10,116 bases of DNA from Phycisphaerales bacterium (lineage in GTDB: Bacteria; Planctomycetota; Phycisphaerae; Phycisphaerales; UBA1924): NCBI GenBank assembly GCA_019747615.1, contig JAIEQQ010000348.1:1-10116 (forward strand), given 5' to 3'. The position numbers were made by a program, and so were the translations under genes. Of this stretch, positions 7,701 to 10,116 are shown piece by piece (the first letter of the stretch is position 1; each line of letters begins with the position of its first letter). The notes below the pieces were generated by a model. The model was not told the DNA's origin. It searched no databases and saw only the letters and a list, made by a program, of their open reading frames with translations.

Positions 7701-8949
7701 ACTCGCCGCTGGCGTCAGAGAAGTACGCGATCCACTTCCCATCGGGCGACCACGACGGATCGCGATCAAAGACGTTGTCGGTGCTGGTCAGATTGCGGAT
7801 GATGCCCTCTTTGGCGGGCGCGGTCCAGATATCGCCGCGAGCCTCGACGACGACGCGCTTGCCGGTGGGCGAGATGCCGGCGTCGGAGATCGAGCCGCTG
7901 ACATCCTCAACCTGAGCGCGGATGGTCGGTCGCGCACCGGGGATCGTGATCTTGATCTCGCTGGACTGGGCGGTATCAAGGTTCAGCAGCATGAGCCGCG
8001 AACCAAGCTGGAAGACGATCTCGCCCTTGCTGCCCGGGGCGCCCGGCCCGATCGACGGCCAACGCACATCGTCCTCGCTGAAGCTCGTCACCTGTGCGCG
8101 CGTGCCGCTGGTGGTGTCGTACGACCAGATGTTTAGGCGGTGGTCCTTGCCGTTGTCCGAGAGGTAATAGATCGTGTTCTTCGCGGCGTTCGAGCCCCAC
8201 ATCGGAATGGTGTCGGTGCCTTCCCAATCGGTGATCTGCTTGGCGGAGTTGTCCTTGAGGTTCATGACCCAGATGTCGGTGGCCATGCCGCCGCGATAGC
8301 GCTTCCAGGTGCGGTTGTCGGTCGAGTGCGGCGTGAACGCAACCATCGAGCCGTCGGCGTTGAGGCTCCCGAAGCCCGAGTAGGGCATGGGGAACTTGGT
8401 GGGCATGCCACCGGTGACCGGCACGCTGTAGAGCTGCGTCTGGCGCGTGAGGCCCGCGCCGACGATGCCCGAGGCCATGAAGACAATGCGGCCGTCGGTC
8501 GTCCACTGGCTGATCGACTCGTTGGCCGGGTGGTGCGTCACGCGCGTGGGGATGCCGCCGCTGACCGGCAGCGTGTAGATGTCGCGCCCGCCGTCGTAGT
8601 TGCCGACGAACACCACCGACTGCCCGTCGGGGCTGAATCGCGAGAAGCCCACGCTGCCGGGTGGGCTGGCCAGGGGTGAGGCCACGCCGCCGGCCTTGGG
8701 CGCGATCCACAGCTTGTTGGCATACGTGAACGCCACCTGCGACTGGCTGATCGCCGGGTTCCGCAACATCGCCGCCATCGGCTGCACATCCGCCATCGCC
8801 GCCGGCACGCTCACCGCTGTGAGCGCCACCAGCGCCCCCGCGGCTACGACCAGCCGGCACGCCAGCGACGCGCGATGCGCCGTCGCGACGGGGTTAGAAC
8901 TGCGACGCAACGACATCACAGACCGGACGAGCGGCAGAGAGTTGATCAC
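4786..8949 (-). CDS. Exported Tricorn-like protease (S41 family) with inserted linkers and domain
   Basis: This 1387-residue protein is a large peptidase of the Tricorn type, which degrades peptides; here it should act in the periplasm. A signal peptide spans residues 1-53 with cleavage likely after AMA. Beta-propeller repeats follow, with PD40-like motifs such as FSRFSPDGQSVVF (102-114) and PSWSPDGKWIAYF (398-410). Three Lys/Asp/Glu-rich linkers interrupt it (about 432-480, 655-703, 812-857). Between the last two sits a beta-rich domain (707-811). The Tricorn core begins near 970 with YEPTMHGVNW and ELNVGHAYL, carrying H1035; a PDZ domain covers about 1045-1145; the S41 domain has DALIIDERWNGGG (1208-1220), nucleophile S1267 in INGLAGSGGD, and E1325 in GIEGHGTDPD. 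The GTG at 8949 is preceded by GGAG with a 7-nt spacer. It stands alone on its strand. Family is firm; substrates are unknown. Confidence 0.94.
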   Translation of the reverse strand: MINSLPLVRSVMSLRRSSNPVATAHRASLACRLVVAAGALVALTAVSVPAAMADVQPMAAMLRNPAISQSQVAFTYANKLWIAPKAGGVASPLASPPGSVGFSRFSPDGQSVVFVGNYDGGRDIYTLPVSGGIPTRVTHHPANESISQWTTDGRIVFMASGIVGAGLTRQTQLYSVPVTGGMPTKFPMPYSGFGSLNADGSMVAFTPHSTDNRTWKRYRGGMATDIWVMNLKDNSAKQITDWEGTDTIPMWGSNAAKNTIYYLSDNGKDHRLNIWSYDTTSGTRAQVTSFSEDDVRWPSIGPGAPGSKGEIVFQLGSRLMLLNLDTAQSSEIKITIPGARPTIRAQVEDVSGSISDAGISPTGKRVVVEARGDIWTAPAKEGIIRNLTSTDNVFDRDPSWSPDGKWIAYFSDASGEYELWVRASDAKAPTPPEPEKKDDDKSDKKDDKKSDDAKKDEAPKDEAAKDKPAGEATDSAKKEEPSPAPAAKAFKLTEMGPGFRYSPTWSPDSKHIAFTDKAGAIMLATLKVDETTGAVTAELKTIDTDPWANQPALSWSHDSAWLAYDRADEGNQNEAVWVYNIKAAKNTRLTSPMFSSGSPAFDRKGEYLYYRSARNFGSPTYADNDTTFAYVTTHQLLAAPLRAEMKNPFDVKLDEEELKAEKKKPADKKDEKKDDKGEPKKDAAPKPADSKDEPKKDDTKKDAAALTVEQSVWSLTATGGTLPPEGLPFQLTVRVKADSSVTAKAMSALGAVEFNGTIDKATGKLSLSGSVGPNGVTIAATIEGTGLSGTWTSGEINGTIKGDRTSVEMVADEPAKDEPKKDEPKKEEAKKDEAKKDDAKKDDAKKDDAKKDDDKKEIKIDFDGFEQRAILLPIGSGNFGNLSVSNDNKLLYIRSSGRTGGEGPSIRIFDINEETREEKTVLAGAGGFTLSADGKKILVRRGGGLVIHDAAAGGGKAQIPFTSSMRTLVRPREQWKQLVTDAWRLQRDFFYEPTMHGVNWANVKTHYLGMLEDASSREDVNFIISEMISELNVGHAYLQGTGDVEGPGPQISVGLLGADFVLDKVGENAAYKITAIYQGGDHDADARGPLSRPGLKKNRINVGDYLLAVNGTPIDTSKDIFASFIGTGERTTVLTVNTSPVIDSNAREVTVRPTGVDSGLRYRAWIEKNRKYVDEKSGGKVGYIYVPNTGVDGQNDLFRQFAGQRDRDALIIDERWNGGGQIPTRFIEMLNRPVTNYWARRDGKDWVWPPDGHQGHKVMLINGLAGSGGDMFPWLFKHNKLGKLIGTRTWGGLVGITANPPLIDGGSISVPSFGFYEKDGTWGIEGHGTDPDIVVIDDPSKMVSGGDPQLDAAIDLMLKEIAASPITQPKRPASPNRSGLGIAPEDK
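6391..6510 (-). repeat. 15-bp tandem repeat inside the protease gene
   Basis: GTCGTCCTTCTTCGC (+ strand) occurs four times without change (6391-6405, 6406-6420, 6421-6435, 6436-6450). Four diverged units of the same length follow up to 6510, ending in CTCGTCCTTCTTGGG and CTCGTCCTTGGCCGG. On the coding strand this gives repeated AKKDD and then EPKKD-like pentapeptides (about residues 814-853). Identical adjacent copies point to recent slippage or unequal exchange; length variation between strains is likely. Confidence 0.9.
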
Positions 8950-8956
8950 GAACAGG

Positions 8957-8960
8957 CTCC
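8957..8960 (-). promoter_or_regulatory. Shine-Dalgarno sequence that sets the protease start
   Basis: Read on the - strand, GGAG (8960-8957) lies 7 nt before GTG 8949. An in-frame ATG at codon 12 (8916) would still leave a working signal peptide, but it lacks a comparable site, so the GTG is preferred. Confidence 0.6.
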
Positions 8961-9039
8961 AGGGGTTGAGTCAAAGAAGCGGCGGCGGCCGGGGCACGCT
9001 CAGGACAACGCCCGAGGCGATCCGGACTGTCGCGAATAT

Positions 9040-9060
9040 CCCGCGAGCGAGTGCCGCGGG
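9040..9060 (-). other. Inverted repeat at the predicted start of the protease transcript
   Basis: CCCGCG (9040-9045) and CGCGGG (9055-9060) are complementary across 9 nt. The predicted transcription start is near 9059, so the RNA would begin with this hairpin, which may protect the 5' end. Role is inferred only. Confidence 0.35.
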
Positions 9061-9065
9061 CTGAG

Positions 9066-9094
9066 AGGATACCACACTGACCGGTCGGGGTGAA
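9066..9094 (-). promoter_or_regulatory. Candidate sigma70-type promoter for the protease gene, extended -10
   Basis: On the - strand, TTCACC (9094-9089) is followed after 17 bp by TATCCT (9071-9066), with TGG directly before the -10. The predicted transcript starts near 9059, giving a leader of about 110 nt. The 12-mer GTGTGGTATCCT differs from the kinase promoter element by one base and has the same spacing. Confidence 0.5.
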
Positions 9095-9126
9095 GCGCCG
9101 CGGCGCCCGCTCAGATGCGAGCGGGC
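9095..9126. promoter_or_regulatory. Palindrome and hairpin between divergent promoters
   Basis: GCGCCGCGGCGC (9095-9106) is a perfect 12-bp palindrome that abuts the -35 of the protease promoter. Overlapping it, GCCCGCTC (9105-9112) and GAGCGGGC (9119-9126) form an 8-bp inverted repeat with a 6-nt loop. The position suits an operator or a structural element, but no regulator family is recognisable and GC-rich DNA makes short palindromes fairly common. Confidence 0.35.
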
Positions 9127-9170
9127 CCAACCCAGGATGCGCCAAAGCCCGTCTTCCGGCCAAACTCGCG

Positions 9171-9176
9171 TATCAT
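9171..9176 (+). promoter_or_regulatory. Candidate -10 element placed for a leaderless ricT transcript
   Basis: TATCAT matches the -10 consensus at five of six positions and ends 6 nt before ATG 9183, so transcription would start on the A of the start codon. No good -35 lies 16-18 bp upstream, and the ATG has no Shine-Dalgarno sequence. Confidence 0.4.
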
Positions 9177-9182
9177 GGCTCT

Positions 9183-10116
9183 ATGCCGATTGTCCCGCTG
9201 CCGCAGTTTGAGGCCGATCTCGAGGCCGATCGCAAGATCTACGCCGCGCTCAAGCCGCCGACCAGCATGGTCGTCCGCTTCGGCATCATGCGCCTCATCG
9301 GCGAATATCCCTACGACGGCGACGCCAAGCCCGGCTGCGGCTCCAAGCTCGTCGTCCGCACGCATCGCGGCACCGAAGTCGCCGAGATGCTCACCAGCAC
9401 CTGCCCCAACGCCGGCTGCCACCACGCCGTCACGCGCAAGCAGATGCTCCAGTACATCGATTCCTCCGGCGGCAAGGACTTCCCGTTCTTCACCGAGGGC
9501 CGCGTGCTGCGCGTGGCCACGGTCGAAGACCTGAACGAGCACGCCGCGAACGAATCACGCAGCGCCGAGATGCACAAGGCCGCGAAGGAGATCGTCAGGC
9601 GCGTCGGCCTCGATGACCGCATGAAGATGTCCGATGTCGAGCTCATGCTCGGCCAAGAGCGCGCGCTGTTCTACTTCTACGGCGAGGAACGCGTCGACTT
9701 CCGGCCGGTCATCATGGAACTGGCCGCGCTCTATCGCACACGCATCGAAATGCGCCAGATCGGCGCACGCGACGAGGCCCGCCTCACCGCCGACTACGAG
9801 AAATGCGGCCAGCATTGCTGCTGTCGCCAGTTCTTGAAGGTGCTCAAGCCGGTGAGCATGAAGCAGGCCAAGATCCAGAAGGCGACGCTGGACCCGCTGA
9901 AGATCAGCGGGCGCTGCGGCCGGCTCATGTGCTGCCTGCGCTACGAAGAGAACACCTACGACGAGCTGAAGAAGAACCTGCCACGCAAGAAGACCGCAGT
10001 GATGACCCCCGACGGCCCGGGCATCGTGATCGACACGCAGATCCTCACGCAGCTTGCGCTGGTGCGCATGGACGCGACAAACGAGGACGCGGCGTATCCG
10101 ATCGAAAGCCTCAAGA
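9183..10116 (+). CDS. ricT: PSP1/RicT (YaaT) family protein, 3' end missing
   Basis: The frame is open from ATG 9183 to the window edge; 311 residues are visible. It belongs to the PSP1 family typified by Bacillus subtilis RicT (YaaT), a cytoplasmic partner of RicA and RicF that carries Fe-S clusters and affects RNA processing by RNase Y, competence, sporulation and biofilms. The match is strongest in ERVDFRPVIMELAALYRTRI (169-188), RQIGARDEAR (191-200), KPVSMKQAKIQ (222-232), LDPLKISGRCGRLMCCLRYE (236-255). The paired cysteine motifs are both present: C208 with C213 and C214, and C245 with C250 and C251. C212 is extra relative to my recollection of the Bacillus sequence. The N-terminal part has CPNAGCHH (74-81), apparently also additional. 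The following GIVIDTQILTQLALV fits the family's small C-terminal beta region. RicA and RicF are not visible, so a partner complex is unproven. Confidence 0.92.
   Translation, partial: MPIVPLPQFEADLEADRKIYAALKPPTSMVVRFGIMRLIGEYPYDGDAKPGCGSKLVVRTHRGTEVAEMLTSTCPNAGCHHAVTRKQMLQYIDSSGGKDFPFFTEGRVLRVATVEDLNEHAANESRSAEMHKAAKEIVRRVGLDDRMKMSDVELMLGQERALFYFYGEERVDFRPVIMELAALYRTRIEMRQIGARDEARLTADYEKCGQHCCCRQFLKVLKPVSMKQAKIQKATLDPLKISGRCGRLMCCLRYEENTYDELKKNLPRKKTAVMTPDGPGIVIDTQILTQLALVRMDATNEDAAYPIESLK

Noticed and set aside
1..10116. Defence system, CRISPR array, mobile element or biosynthetic cluster
   Set aside because: I found no transposase, integrase, toxin-antitoxin pair, direct-repeat/spacer pattern or biosynthetic enzyme on either strand; all sizeable genes belong to familiar housekeeping or envelope families.

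Overview
The window is a GC-rich (roughly two thirds G+C), ordinary-looking bacterial chromosomal segment. Several things suggest a planctomycete, probably of the class Phycisphaerae: a very large secreted Tricorn-like protease with Lys/Asp/Glu-rich linkers, a soluble Hanks-type Ser/Thr kinase, a lipoprotein TolC homologue next to a MacB-type permease, and a PSP1/RicT protein. This placement is inferred from gene style and not from any marker gene. I see no rRNA, tRNA, CRISPR array, insertion sequence, phage gene or attachment site.

Layout. Positions 1-2905 hold the end of an efflux operon on the + strand: a MacB/FtsX-type ABC permease cut by the left edge, then a TolC-family outer-membrane factor 22 nt later. 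A PrxQ/Bcp peroxiredoxin (2951-3427) follows 45 nt on and may share the transcript. A terminator-like hairpin (3453-3477) and an extended -10 promoter (3486-3514) separate it from a Ser/Thr kinase (3750-4637). The kinase converges on a 1387-residue Tricorn/S41 protease on the - strand (4786-8949). The 148-bp gap between them holds degenerate 7-nt repeats and a strong 12-bp hairpin that could serve both genes. The protease diverges from a PSP1/RicT-family gene (9183 to the right edge) across 233 bp containing two promoter-like sites and strong inverted repeats.

How the genes work together. The permease and TolC homologue would form the inner- and outer-membrane parts of a tripartite exporter; the ATPase and adaptor are expected to the left, outside the window. 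The peroxiredoxin would detoxify peroxides in the cytoplasm. The kinase has all catalytic residues but no sensor or membrane domain. The protease should be exported and degrade peptides in the periplasm. The RicT homologue is a cytoplasmic, probably Fe-S-binding protein. Beyond the efflux pair I see no functional link among them.

I find no clear undescribed system. The best leads are a beta-rich domain inserted between charged repeat linkers in the protease, extra cysteines in the RicT homologue, a shared promoter motif for the kinase and protease genes, a possibly leaderless ricT transcript, and heptamer repeats in the convergent intergenic gap.
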